This document shows, in pieces, positions 32,639 to 39,911 of a DNA stretch of 64,000 nt. The notes under the pieces were generated by a model that was given only the letters and a program-made list of their open reading frames with translations, had not been told where the DNA came from and did no database searches. The stretch is from Thermomonospora catenispora (GTDB lineage: Bacteria > Actinomycetota > Actinomycetes > Streptosporangiales > Streptosporangiaceae). How positions within the stretch are numbered: position 1 is the stretch's first letter; every line of letters starts with the position of its first letter. Both the position numbers and the translations under genes were made by a program. The stretch lies in NCBI RefSeq assembly GCF_006363815.1, contig NZ_RRYT01000018.1:1-64000 (forward strand), in the 5' to 3' direction.

Positions 32639-33970
32639 TCAGATCCGCGCCCGTCCTTTGCGCCGGCGGGAGCGACGGGACCGGCGGGGAGTGGGGCGCT
32701 CGCCGGTGCGCAGCCACATCTGCACCTGGGCCCCGCCCAGCACCGAACGGTGGATCCGCAGATAGCCGCCGGTGGACTCGGCGGCGCGCCGGGCGATGTC
32801 CAGCCCCAGCCCGGTGGACCCCCGGCTGCTGCGGCCGCGTTCCAGCGCGGCCTCGGGGTCGGCGATCCCCGGACCGGCGTCGGCCACCAGGATGCCGGTG
32901 ACGCCCTCGCCGACGTGCAGGGTCACCGCGAAGTCGGTGCCCTCGTCGGTGTGCCGGAACACGTTGCCCAGCAACGCGTCCACCGCCGCCTCCAGCTCCG
33001 CGGCCGGCAGCGGGACCGGCGCGCTGCCCTCCGCGCCGATCAGCTCATAGGAGCGGCCCTCGTCCTCGGCCAGCGCCGACCAGAACTCCACCCGCTCGCG
33101 CAGCACCTGGGCGGCGTCGCAGCTGCCCCGCCCGGCCGGTTGCCGGACCGCCCTGATGATCATGTCGACCTCGCGTTCCAGCTGATCGACGGCCGAGCGG
33201 GTCTGGTCGGCCACCGGACCGGGGTCGAGCGCCTCCACGTTCAGCCGCAGGGCGGCCAGCGGCGTGCGCAGCCGGTGCGACAGGTCGGCGGCCATCTCCC
33301 GCTCGGCGGCCAGCAGCTGGGCGACCCGATCGGCCATCGCGTTGAACGCCAGCCCCGCCTCGACGAGCTCCGGCGGCCCGTCGGGCTCGATGCGGACGCT
33401 GAGATCCCCCTCGCCGAGGGCCGCGGCCGCCTCGGCCAGCCGCTGGGCGGCGCGCACCACCCGGGCGCCCATCCGGTCGGCGACGACCACCGAGCCGGCC
33501 ACCAGCACCGCGCCCACCGCCCCCATCGCCAGCCAGGCCTGCAGCACCCCGCGGCCCAGATCGGCGCCGGGCAGGAACACCTCCACCACGACCGCCCCGC
33601 CCTCGGCGAGCATGACCGGCTGCAGCACCGTCAGCCCGCCGGGCGCCTCCACGGTGCGCTGCCGGCCCTGCCGGGCGGTCTCGGCCACCTCGCCGGGCGC
33701 GACCCGGCGGGCGCCGACCACGGCGCCGTCCGGCAGATGCACCGCCATCCGGCCGGAGGAGCCCGCGGCGGTGGCCGCCATCGCCCGTTCCACGTCGGCG
33801 GGCCGCAGCGACAGCGACAGCGCCGGACCCATCGCGGCGGCCTCGCGCTCGGCCCCGGCCAGCGCCCGGCTCCGGGCGACCTCCCGCACCGTGAACGCCA
33901 GCGGGATCAAAAAGGCCAGCGCCACCATGGAGGTCACCGCGAGGGCGACGAGGCCCAGGGCGCGCCTCAT
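32639..33970 (-). CDS. Two-component sensor histidine kinase
   Basis: This 443-residue kinase has a TM segment at about 5-28, an extracytoplasmic sensor of about 105 residues, a second TM at about 135-160, a HAMP linker (RMGARVVRAAQRLAEAA), a DHp domain with AADLSHRLRTPL holding the phospho-accepting His, and a HATPase with GNVFRH (N), DAGPGI (G1) and GSTGLGLDI (G2). The C-terminal dozen residues are extremely basic (RRSRRSRRRK). The ATG at 33970 overlaps the regulator stop by ATGA. Signal unknown. Confidence 0.92.
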   Translation of the reverse strand: MRRALGLVALAVTSMVALAFLIPLAFTVREVARSRALAGAEREAAAMGPALSLSLRPADVERAMAATAAGSSGRMAVHLPDGAVVGARRVAPGEVAETARQGRQRTVEAPGGLTVLQPVMLAEGGAVVVEVFLPGADLGRGVLQAWLAMGAVGAVLVAGSVVVADRMGARVVRAAQRLAEAAAALGEGDLSVRIEPDGPPELVEAGLAFNAMADRVAQLLAAEREMAADLSHRLRTPLAALRLNVEALDPGPVADQTRSAVDQLEREVDMIIRAVRQPAGRGSCDAAQVLRERVEFWSALAEDEGRSYELIGAEGSAPVPLPAAELEAAVDALLGNVFRHTDEGTDFAVTLHVGEGVTGILVADAGPGIADPEAALERGRSSRGSTGLGLDIARRAAESTGGYLRIHRSVLGGAQVQMWLRTGERPTPRRSRRSRRRKGRARI

Positions 33971-34677
33971 GACGGGCCCGCGGCGTTCTCCGGCCGATGC
34001 TCGGGCGGGGCGGCCAACCGGACGCCGACCCCGCGAACGGTGTGCAGATAGCGAGGGGACGCCGCGGTCTCCCCCAGCTTGCGGCGCAGCCAGGACAGGT
34101 GCACGTCGATGGTCTGATCGTCGCCGTAGGCCTGGTGCCACACCTCGGCCAGCAGCTCCCGCCGGGAGACCACGCGCCCGGGCCGGGCGGCCAGATAGGC
34201 CAGCAGGTCGAACTCGCGACGGGTCAGCTCCAACGGCCTGCCGTCCAACGAGGCCTCCCTGCGGTCCACGTCGATGTGCAGACCGCCCACCGCCAGCCGC
34301 ATCATCGACCCGGCCCGGCCGGCGCGGCGCAGCAGCGCCGCCATCCGGGCGCTGAGCACCTCGGCGGTGAACGGCTTGACCAGATAATCGTCGGCGCCGG
34401 CGTGCAGCAGCCGGACGATCTCGGCCTCGCCGTCTCGGGCGGTGGCGATGATGACCGGGACGTCGGAGACCCCGCGCAGCATCTTCAGCGCCTCCGCCCC
34501 GTCGAGGTCGGGCAGTCCCAGATCCAAGATCACCAGGTCGGGCGGGTTCTGTGCGACGTCCCGCAGCATGCCCATCGCGGTGCTCGTACTTCGCACGGTG
34601 TGCGACCGGGCGCCGAGCTCCCGGATCAGGGCCGCGCGGAGGTTCGGGTCGTCCTCCACAACCAGCACAGTCGCCAT
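33967..34677 (-). CDS. OmpR-family response regulator
   Basis: This 236-residue protein has a receiver domain (acidic pair EDD at 8-10, phosphoacceptor Asp52, Lys in LVKPF near 101) and a winged-helix output domain (RREFDLLAYLAARPGRVVSR, DVHLSWLRRKL, YLHTVRGVGVRL). It pairs with the adjacent kinase through an ATGA overlap, regulator first. ATG at 34677 is used; an in-frame start at 34731 would add an unusual basic leader. The target genes are not evident. Confidence 0.93.
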   Translation of the reverse strand: MATVLVVEDDPNLRAALIRELGARSHTVRSTSTAMGMLRDVAQNPPDLVILDLGLPDLDGAEALKMLRGVSDVPVIIATARDGEAEIVRLLHAGADDYLVKPFTAEVLSARMAALLRRAGRAGSMMRLAVGGLHIDVDRREASLDGRPLELTRREFDLLAYLAARPGRVVSRRELLAEVWHQAYGDDQTIDVHLSWLRRKLGETAASPRYLHTVRGVGVRLAAPPEHRPENAAGPS

Positions 34678-34835
34678 GCCCGCACCGTAGACCACTATGC
34701 GCCTTCTGCGGCACACTTCCCGGTTCATCACCGAGGGCCTGCGGCGCGGCCGCGACCGTCGCCGGCACTGAACCGGCGACGGTCCCTACGCGTCAGTAGT
34801 TTTACCAGGACGTCCCGTCGAGCCTCGGGAGAGCG

Positions 34836-35324
34836 ATGACCCACCCTCCGACTCCGCCGCCCGGCTACCAGTACCAGTACGGGCACGGCCCTTACGACCA
34901 CCTGTACGGCCCCGGGGTCCAGCCCCAGCCCGGCTACGGGCCGTGGGGCGCGCCGCAGGCCGCGCGGACCGGCGACGACACCACCTGGGCCGTGATGAGC
35001 TACATCGGAATGCTGCTCGTGGGCTTCCTCGCGCCGCTGGTCATCTACTTCGCCCAGCGGAACCAGTCGGCGCTCGCCCGGTTCCACGCGGCGCAGGCGC
35101 TGAACTACACGATCACCAGCCTCATCCAGATGCTGGCGCCGCTGGCGGTCGCGATCCCGCTGGCGCTCATCGCGGGTCAGGCGGCCTGGCTGATCCTGAT
35201 CGTCCCGGTGTTGCTGTTCCACATGGTCGCCCAATGGGTGCTGCTGATCATGGGCGCGATCAAGGCCGGGAGGGGTGAGTACTGGCGGATGCCGGCCTGG
35301 CTGTGCTTCCCGCTGATCCGCTGA
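34836..35324 (+). CDS. DUF4870-family membrane protein
   Basis: This 162-residue protein has a Tyr/Pro/Gly-rich cytoplasmic N-terminus (residues 1-45) followed by three hydrophobic segments (about 52-72, 95-120, 122-140). The family pattern WAVMSYIGML, YFAQRNQSALARFHAAQALN and ILMGAIKA-like end is clear. Function unknown; related proteins are predicted membrane chaperones or Tic20-like. GGGAG lies four bases before the ATG at 34836. It is divergent from the response regulator gene and ends seven bases before the convergent cyclase gene. Confidence 0.88.
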   Translation: MTHPPTPPPGYQYQYGHGPYDHLYGPGVQPQPGYGPWGAPQAARTGDDTTWAVMSYIGMLLVGFLAPLVIYFAQRNQSALARFHAAQALNYTITSLIQMLAPLAVAIPLALIAGQAAWLILIVPVLLFHMVAQWVLLIMGAIKAGRGEYWRMPAWLCFPLIR

Positions 35325-35330
35325 CGCGGC

Positions 35331-35978
35331 TCAGCGGCGCGCCCGGGCCACGGCGCGGACCGGCGCGCCGTCGCCGATGAGCCGGATCGGGAACGCGAAC
35401 ACCTCCACGCGGGTCGCCCCGATCAGCCGGTCCAGGCCGGTCAGGTTCTCCACGATCACCGCACCCGCCCCCAGCAGCGCCCGGTGGGCGGCCAGGGAGA
35501 ACTCCTCCTCCCCCGGGCCGGGGGTGCGGTCCACGCTGAGCGCGTCGACGCCGACCGTGCGGACGCCGCAGGCGACGATCCGCTCGCAGGCCTCGGGGGT
35601 CAGATAGGGGTGGGCGAGGTACTCCGGCGTCCCCCAGTGCTCCGACCAGCCCGTGACGACCAGCAGCATCCGGCCCGGCCGCAGCCCGGGCGGCACCAGC
35701 TCCGGGCCGATCGGGGCGCGCGGCGGCAGGCCCCGTACGTCCATCACCGCCGCCTCGCCGGCGAACCGGTCCAGCGGCACCTCCTCCAGGGGCGGCCAGG
35801 AGCCGTCCACGTGGAAGGGGGCGTCCACGTGCGTCCCGGCGTGCGAGCCCAGATGGACGCGCGCCACGTTCACGCCCGCCTCTGAGACGGTCAGCGCGGG
35901 CCCCACCTCGACCTGCGGGTCCCCCGGATACACCGGCATCCCGGCCACCACCGGAACCGACAGGTCGATCCACGTCAT
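35331..35978 (-). CDS. Cyclase-family metal hydrolase (kynurenine formamidase-like)
   Basis: This 215-residue protein has the metal-binding signature SHAGTHVDAPFH (His46, His50, Asp52, His56) and MPVYPGDPQ near the N-terminus, diagnostic of the cyclase/KynB family. Members hydrolyse N-formylkynurenine, isatin or related amides. There are no tryptophan-breakdown neighbours, so the substrate is open. The ATG at 35978 is 20 bases from the divergent HipA-like gene. Confidence 0.9.
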   Translation of the reverse strand: MTWIDLSVPVVAGMPVYPGDPQVEVGPALTVSEAGVNVARVHLGSHAGTHVDAPFHVDGSWPPLEEVPLDRFAGEAAVMDVRGLPPRAPIGPELVPPGLRPGRMLLVVTGWSEHWGTPEYLAHPYLTPEACERIVACGVRTVGVDALSVDRTPGPGEEEFSLAAHRALLGAGAVIVENLTGLDRLIGATRVEVFAFPIRLIGDGAPVRAVARARR

Positions 35979-35985
35979 GAGCCCC

Positions 35986-35991
35986 TAGGGT
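35986..35991 (+). promoter_or_regulatory. Leaderless -10 box of the HipA-like gene
   Basis: TAGGGT (35986-35991) lies exactly seven bases before the GTG at 35999, which has no ribosome-binding site. The start codon would then be the first transcribed base. The promoter shares a 20-base interval with the divergent cyclase start. Confidence 0.55.
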
Positions 35992-35998
35992 AGGTCGC

Positions 35999-36829
35999 GT
36001 GCTGTCTCTCGTCACCGCGACCCGCTATGTGGCCCCGCTGCGCGAGGGCGGGTCGCTGCCCGGACTGGTGGAGGCCGACGACCTCGGCACCTACGTCATG
36101 AAGTTCACCGGCGCGGGCCAGGGCCGCAAGGCGCTGGTCGCCGAGATCATCGCCGGGGAGCTGGCCCGCCGGCTCGGTTTCCGGGTGCCCGATCTGGTGC
36201 TCATCGACCTGGACCCGGCGATCGCCCGGCACGAGCCCGATCCGGACGTGCAGGACCTGCTCAAGGCCAGCGTCGGTTGGAACCTGGGGGTGGACTTCCT
36301 GCCCGGCTCGCTCGGCTACGACCCGGCGGGCTGGACCGCCGACCCCGACCTGGCGTCCCGGCTGCTGTGGCTGGACGCCTTCCTCGGCAACGTGGACCGC
36401 AGCTGGCGCAATCCGAACCTGCTGGTCTGGCACGGCCGGGTGTGGCTGATCGACCACGGCGCCAGCCTGTACTTCCACCACGCCTGGGCCACCGCGGACA
36501 CGCTGGTGCTGCGGCCCTACGACACGGACGACCACGTGATGGCCCCGTACGCGACCCGGCTCGAGGAGGCCGAGGAGGAGCTGCTGCCCCGGCTCACCGG
36601 CGAGCTGCTGACCGAGGTCATCGCGCTGGTCCCGGACGCCTGGCTGGCGGACGAGCCGGGGTTCTCCGGTCCCGAGGAGGTCCGCGCCGCCTACCGCGAC
36701 CTGCTGCTGGCCCGCGCCGCCGAGCCTCGCGCCTGGCTGCCCGACCTGTCGGTCGGCGGCCGCCGCCCCTCCCCCGACCCCGCGCCCGGCGCGAACCGTC
36801 CCGACTGGTTGAAAGGGCCGGTCCGATGA
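35999..36829 (+). CDS. HipA-like kinase-fold protein
   Basis: This 276-residue protein has a HipA-like kinase core: YVMKFTGAGQGRKALVAEIIAG (about 32-53, nucleotide-binding region), FLGNVDRSWRNPNLL (about 130-144, catalytic loop with Asp) and LIDHGASLYF (about 150-159, metal-binding Asp). It is shorter than E. coli HipA (about 440). There is no HipB-type gene; the next gene is DUF3037, overlapping by ATGA. This HipA-DUF3037 pair is a recurrent arrangement in actinobacteria and proteobacteria. Kinase activity and target are unproven. Confidence 0.88.
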   Translation: MLSLVTATRYVAPLREGGSLPGLVEADDLGTYVMKFTGAGQGRKALVAEIIAGELARRLGFRVPDLVLIDLDPAIARHEPDPDVQDLLKASVGWNLGVDFLPGSLGYDPAGWTADPDLASRLLWLDAFLGNVDRSWRNPNLLVWHGRVWLIDHGASLYFHHAWATADTLVLRPYDTDDHVMAPYATRLEEAEEELLPRLTGELLTEVIALVPDAWLADEPGFSGPEEVRAAYRDLLLARAAEPRAWLPDLSVGGRRPSPDPAPGANRPDWLKGPVR

Positions 36830-37206
36830 CCCGTTCGGTGTTCGAGTACGCGGTGATCCGGGTGATCCCCCGTCCCGAGCGGGGCGAGACGATGAACGTG
36901 GGCGTGGTCGTCTACTGCCGCGCCAAGGACTTCCTCGGCTGCCGCACCCATGTGGACGAGGAGCGGCTGCGGGCGCTGGACCGGCGTCTGGACCTGGCCG
37001 GGGTGCGTTCGGCCCTGCACGCGGTGGAGTGCGTGTGCCGGGGCGGCGATGCGGCCGGGCAGGCCGCCGCCGAGTCGCCCGGCAGCCGGTTCCGCTGGCT
37101 GACCGCCCCGCGCAGCACGGTCGTGCAGCCGGGTCCGGTGCACGCCGGCCTCACCGACGACCCCGCCGCCGAGCTGGACCGGCTGCTGCACCTGCTGGTG
37201 CGCTGA
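36826..37206 (+). CDS. DUF3037 protein, partner of the HipA-like kinase
   Basis: This 126-residue protein begins MTRSVFEYAVIRVIPRPERGE and has MNVGVVVYC (about 23-31), the DUF3037 signature. Function unknown. The ATG at 36826 overlaps the kinase stop by ATGA, so the two proteins are made together and probably interact. It could be a regulator or cognate substrate of the kinase, in the place a HipB antitoxin would occupy. Confidence 0.88.
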   Translation: MTRSVFEYAVIRVIPRPERGETMNVGVVVYCRAKDFLGCRTHVDEERLRALDRRLDLAGVRSALHAVECVCRGGDAAGQAAAESPGSRFRWLTAPRSTVVQPGPVHAGLTDDPAAELDRLLHLLVR

Positions 37207-37242
37207 GCCCGGGACGCCCCACGGGCGACCGGCCGGGACCGG

Positions 37243-38091
37243 CTAGAACAGGACCGACATGAACGTGTCGACCTCTTCGAAGCCGACCCGGCGGTAGGCG
37301 GCGCGGGCGGGCGCGTTGTAGTCGTTGACGTACAGCGACACCGTGGGGGCGATCGACCGCAGCGCCTCGTCCACCAGTGCCGCCATGCCGCTCACCGACA
37401 GGCCGCGGCCGCGCAGCTCCGGATGCACCCACACGCCCTGCACCTGGCAGGCGTACGGGGTGGCGGCGCCGATCTCGGCCTTGAACACCACCCGGCCGTC
37501 CTCGATCCGGGCGAACGCGCGTCCCGTCCGGATCAGCTCGGCCACCCGCGCCCGGTACAGCGCCCCGCCGTCCCCGGCGTTGGGGGAGACGCCGACCTCT
37601 TCGGTGAACATCTCCACACAGGCCGGATAGACGATGTCGAACTCCTCCACCCGCACCCGCCGGACCTTGGGGTCGGGAGGGACCGGGGCGGGCCGGGAGG
37701 TCGCCATCACCGGCTGCACCGCGCGGATCGCCCGGGGGCGCCCCCAGTACGGGCCGAGCAGCTCCCACAGCCGGCTCACCGCGTCGACCTGACCCACGAT
37801 CGACGAGCAGCGCCGGCCCTGGCGCCGGGCCCGTTCGGCGAACGCCCGGATCGCCTCGTCGTCGGCGTTGATCGGGATGAGGTTGGCACCCGAGTAGCAC
37901 AGCGAGGTCAGTCGACCGTCGCGGACATAGCCCCACATCTGGGCGCCGAGCCTGCCGGGGTCCAGCCCCGCCGCGTGCACGCGAGAGCTCACGAACACGT
38001 TCGACACCGGATCGGCGTCCAGGATCTCCAGGACCTCGTCCCTGTGCCGATCGTCCAGGACCCGGACCGGCGTCGCTCCCAGTATCCGCAT
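37243..38091 (-). CDS. GNAT acetyltransferase with DUF4081-type N-terminal domain
   Basis: This 282-residue protein has an N-terminal domain (DADPVSNVFVSSRVHAAG, about 25-42) typical of the actinobacterial DUF4081 group. The C-terminal GNAT domain has the acetyl-CoA loop VWVHPELRGRGLSVSGMAAL (about 220-239) and YVNDYNAPARAAYRRVGF. This gene is regularly found next to ispG in actinobacteria; here it lies at the far end of the dxr-rseP-ispG group, separated by two peptidase genes. Substrate unknown. Confidence 0.9.
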   Translation of the reverse strand: MRILGATPVRVLDDRHRDEVLEILDADPVSNVFVSSRVHAAGLDPGRLGAQMWGYVRDGRLTSLCYSGANLIPINADDEAIRAFAERARRQGRRCSSIVGQVDAVSRLWELLGPYWGRPRAIRAVQPVMATSRPAPVPPDPKVRRVRVEEFDIVYPACVEMFTEEVGVSPNAGDGGALYRARVAELIRTGRAFARIEDGRVVFKAEIGAATPYACQVQGVWVHPELRGRGLSVSGMAALVDEALRSIAPTVSLYVNDYNAPARAAYRRVGFEEVDTFMSVLF

Positions 38092-38134
38092 GGCTCACAC
38101 GTCCCGAACCCGCCTCGGCACCACGCCTTCAAGC

Positions 38135-39781
38135 CTATGCCGTCGGCGGGATCACCGCCTCTGCGGGGATGCCCGAAGCGGCCGCCGGCACTCCCCGGTC
38201 GGACGCGGAGTCCTTCTTCGGCTCCGCGTCCGGGTCCGGCCTCGGCCCGGGGCGCGGCGGGGCGGGGGCCCGGCAGACGCGGTCGGGGCCCGGACGGTCG
38301 GGTGGGAGCGCGCCGTCGCGCAGGTACGCCACCACCGTCTCGTCCACGCAGGCGTCGCCGCTCAGCGAGATGCCGTGGTTGCCGCCGCCGCGCTGGACCA
38401 CCAGCCGGGAGGCGGGGAACAGCCGGTGCATCTCCACCGCGCCCGGGTAGGGGGTGGCCGCGTCCTCCGAGGCCTGCACCAGCAGTATCCGCGGCACGGG
38501 GGATCCGATCTCCGGCCGCGGCCCGCCCTCCACCGGCCAGTAGGCGCACGGAGCGTTGTACCAGGTGTTGCTCCAGGTCTCGAAGCGGTTGCCCGCGGCG
38601 TACAGGCGGCTGGCGTCCCGGCTCCAGACGGACCAGTCCCGGGGCCAGGGGGCGTCCCGGCATTCGGTGGCCAGGTACATGGCGTAGTTGTTCTGGCCGA
38701 GCTCGCCGGGCGGGCGCCACAGCGCGGCGAGCGCCGTGGAGTCGTCGCGGACGACGTAGTCCGACAGGGCCCAGGCGTGCTTGCTCCACTGCTGGGTGGA
38801 GTAGCCGTCGGTGAGGAAGACGTCGTCCAGCTCCGAGGGGCCGACCTCCCCGCGGAGGGGTTCGCGCGCCAGATCGGCGCGGACCCGGTAGTAGGCCTGG
38901 GCGATCTGTTCCGCGGTGGTGCCGAGCCCGTAGACGTCGTGGTGGTCGGCGATCCAGCGGAAGAACGCCCGGATCCGCTTCTCGAAGGCCACGTTCTGGT
39001 CGAGGTTGTTGTCGTACCAGACCCCGCTGGGGCGGACCACGCTGTCCAGCACCATGCGCCGCACCCGGTGCGGATGGGCCGTCGCGTAGGCGGCGCCCAG
39101 GTAGGAGCCGTAGGAGAAGCCGAAGAAGTCGATCCGCTCGTGGCGCAGGGCCCTGCGGACCGCCTCCAGGTCCGCGACCTGGTTCCGGGTGCCCATGTAC
39201 GGGAGCAGGTCGCGGTGCCTGCGGGCGCAGTCGTCGGCGTAGCGCTTGGCCCTGGCCCGCCAGGCCTCCTCCTCGGCCGCGGTGCGCGGCAGGGTGTCGG
39301 CCCGCGGCCCGTCGGGATTCAGGTACGTCGGGTCGCACGTCAGCGCGGGTTCGCTGGCCCCCACGCCGCGCGGATCGAAGCCGATCCAGTCGTAGGAGGC
39401 GGCGAGCCTCTTCGGCAGCGCCTTGGTGAACAGGGCGGGGAGGTCGCGGCCGTGGGCGCCGGGACCGCCCCGGTTGAGCAGCACCGCTCCCCGGTACCGC
39501 TTGCCGGTGTGCCTGGCCCGGGTGAGCGCCAGGGTGATCCGCCGGCCGGCGGGACGGGTGTGGTCCAGCGGCACCGACAGCGTGCCGCATTCCAGGCCTT
39601 TGAGGGCCTTCCCTTCGATGGGGTCGTCGGCGGGGCAGGATTCCCACCTGATGACGGGAGCGGCGTGGGCCGGGGCGGGCGGCGCGGCCGGGACGGCGCC
39701 CAGCACCGCCGCGGCGGCCAGGCCGGCGACCTTCTTCGACGGCTTCCTCGACGGCTTCCTCGATGGCGTGTTGCTCAGCAC
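38135..39781 (-). CDS. Secreted S33-family peptidase (tripeptidyl aminopeptidase type)
   Basis: This 548-residue protein has an N-terminal signal region (basic stretch, then VAGLAAAAVLGAVPAAPPAPAHA). The alpha/beta-hydrolase core has NRGGPGAHGRD (oxyanion region), FDPRGVG, nucleophile GFSYGSYLG, Asp in SEDAATPYPG, and His in GGGNHGISLSG. These are hallmarks of secreted tripeptidyl aminopeptidases (SlpD/Tap-like). The start is GTG at 39781 with no strong ribosome-binding site. The Lys/Arg repeat at its N-terminus comes from three 12-base units. It is a diverged tandem paralogue of the gene at 39912-41483. Confidence 0.9.
   Translation of the reverse strand: MLSNTPSRKPSRKPSKKVAGLAAAAVLGAVPAAPPAPAHAAPVIRWESCPADDPIEGKALKGLECGTLSVPLDHTRPAGRRITLALTRARHTGKRYRGAVLLNRGGPGAHGRDLPALFTKALPKRLAASYDWIGFDPRGVGASEPALTCDPTYLNPDGPRADTLPRTAAEEEAWRARAKRYADDCARRHRDLLPYMGTRNQVADLEAVRRALRHERIDFFGFSYGSYLGAAYATAHPHRVRRMVLDSVVRPSGVWYDNNLDQNVAFEKRIRAFFRWIADHHDVYGLGTTAEQIAQAYYRVRADLAREPLRGEVGPSELDDVFLTDGYSTQQWSKHAWALSDYVVRDDSTALAALWRPPGELGQNNYAMYLATECRDAPWPRDWSVWSRDASRLYAAGNRFETWSNTWYNAPCAYWPVEGGPRPEIGSPVPRILLVQASEDAATPYPGAVEMHRLFPASRLVVQRGGGNHGISLSGDACVDETVVAYLRDGALPPDRPGPDRVCRAPAPPRPGPRPDPDAEPKKDSASDRGVPAAASGIPAEAVIPPTA
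39731..39766 (-). repeat. Three 12-base tandem units in the signal region of a peptidase
   Basis: Plus-strand units cttcttcgacgg (39731-39742), cttcctcgacgg (39743-39754) and cttcctcgatgg (39755-39766) differ by single bases. They encode the basic PSRKPSRKPSKK n-region of the signal peptide. Copy number would change the positive charge of the export signal without a frame change. Confidence 0.85.
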
Positions 39782-39863
39782 TCCGTCGTTGTAACCGCCC
39801 GGGTCGCGCCGCCGGTGGAACCGGGGGAACGGGAGGTTCGCCGCGAAACGCAGCGAAACGCAG

Positions 39864-39896
39864 CGAAGGGCCCCGGCGAGTGGCCGGGGCCCTTCG
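39864..39896 (-). terminator. Strong hairpin downstream of the second S33 peptidase
   Basis: A perfect 14-base stem, CGAAGGGCCCCGGC (39864-39877) with its complement (39883-39896), has a five-base loop. It starts 16 bases after the stop of the minus-strand gene ending at 39912. Two 10-base repeats (cgaaacgcag, 39844-39863) follow on the downstream side and give a moderately T-rich minus-strand tail. Confidence 0.75.
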
Positions 39897-39911
39897 GCGG
39901 AGAGGAGGCGT

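Noticed and set aside
35999-37206. Classical HipBA toxin-antitoxin module
   Set aside because: No HipB-type helix-turn-helix protein is encoded nearby; the partner is DUF3037 and the kinase is much shorter than HipA.
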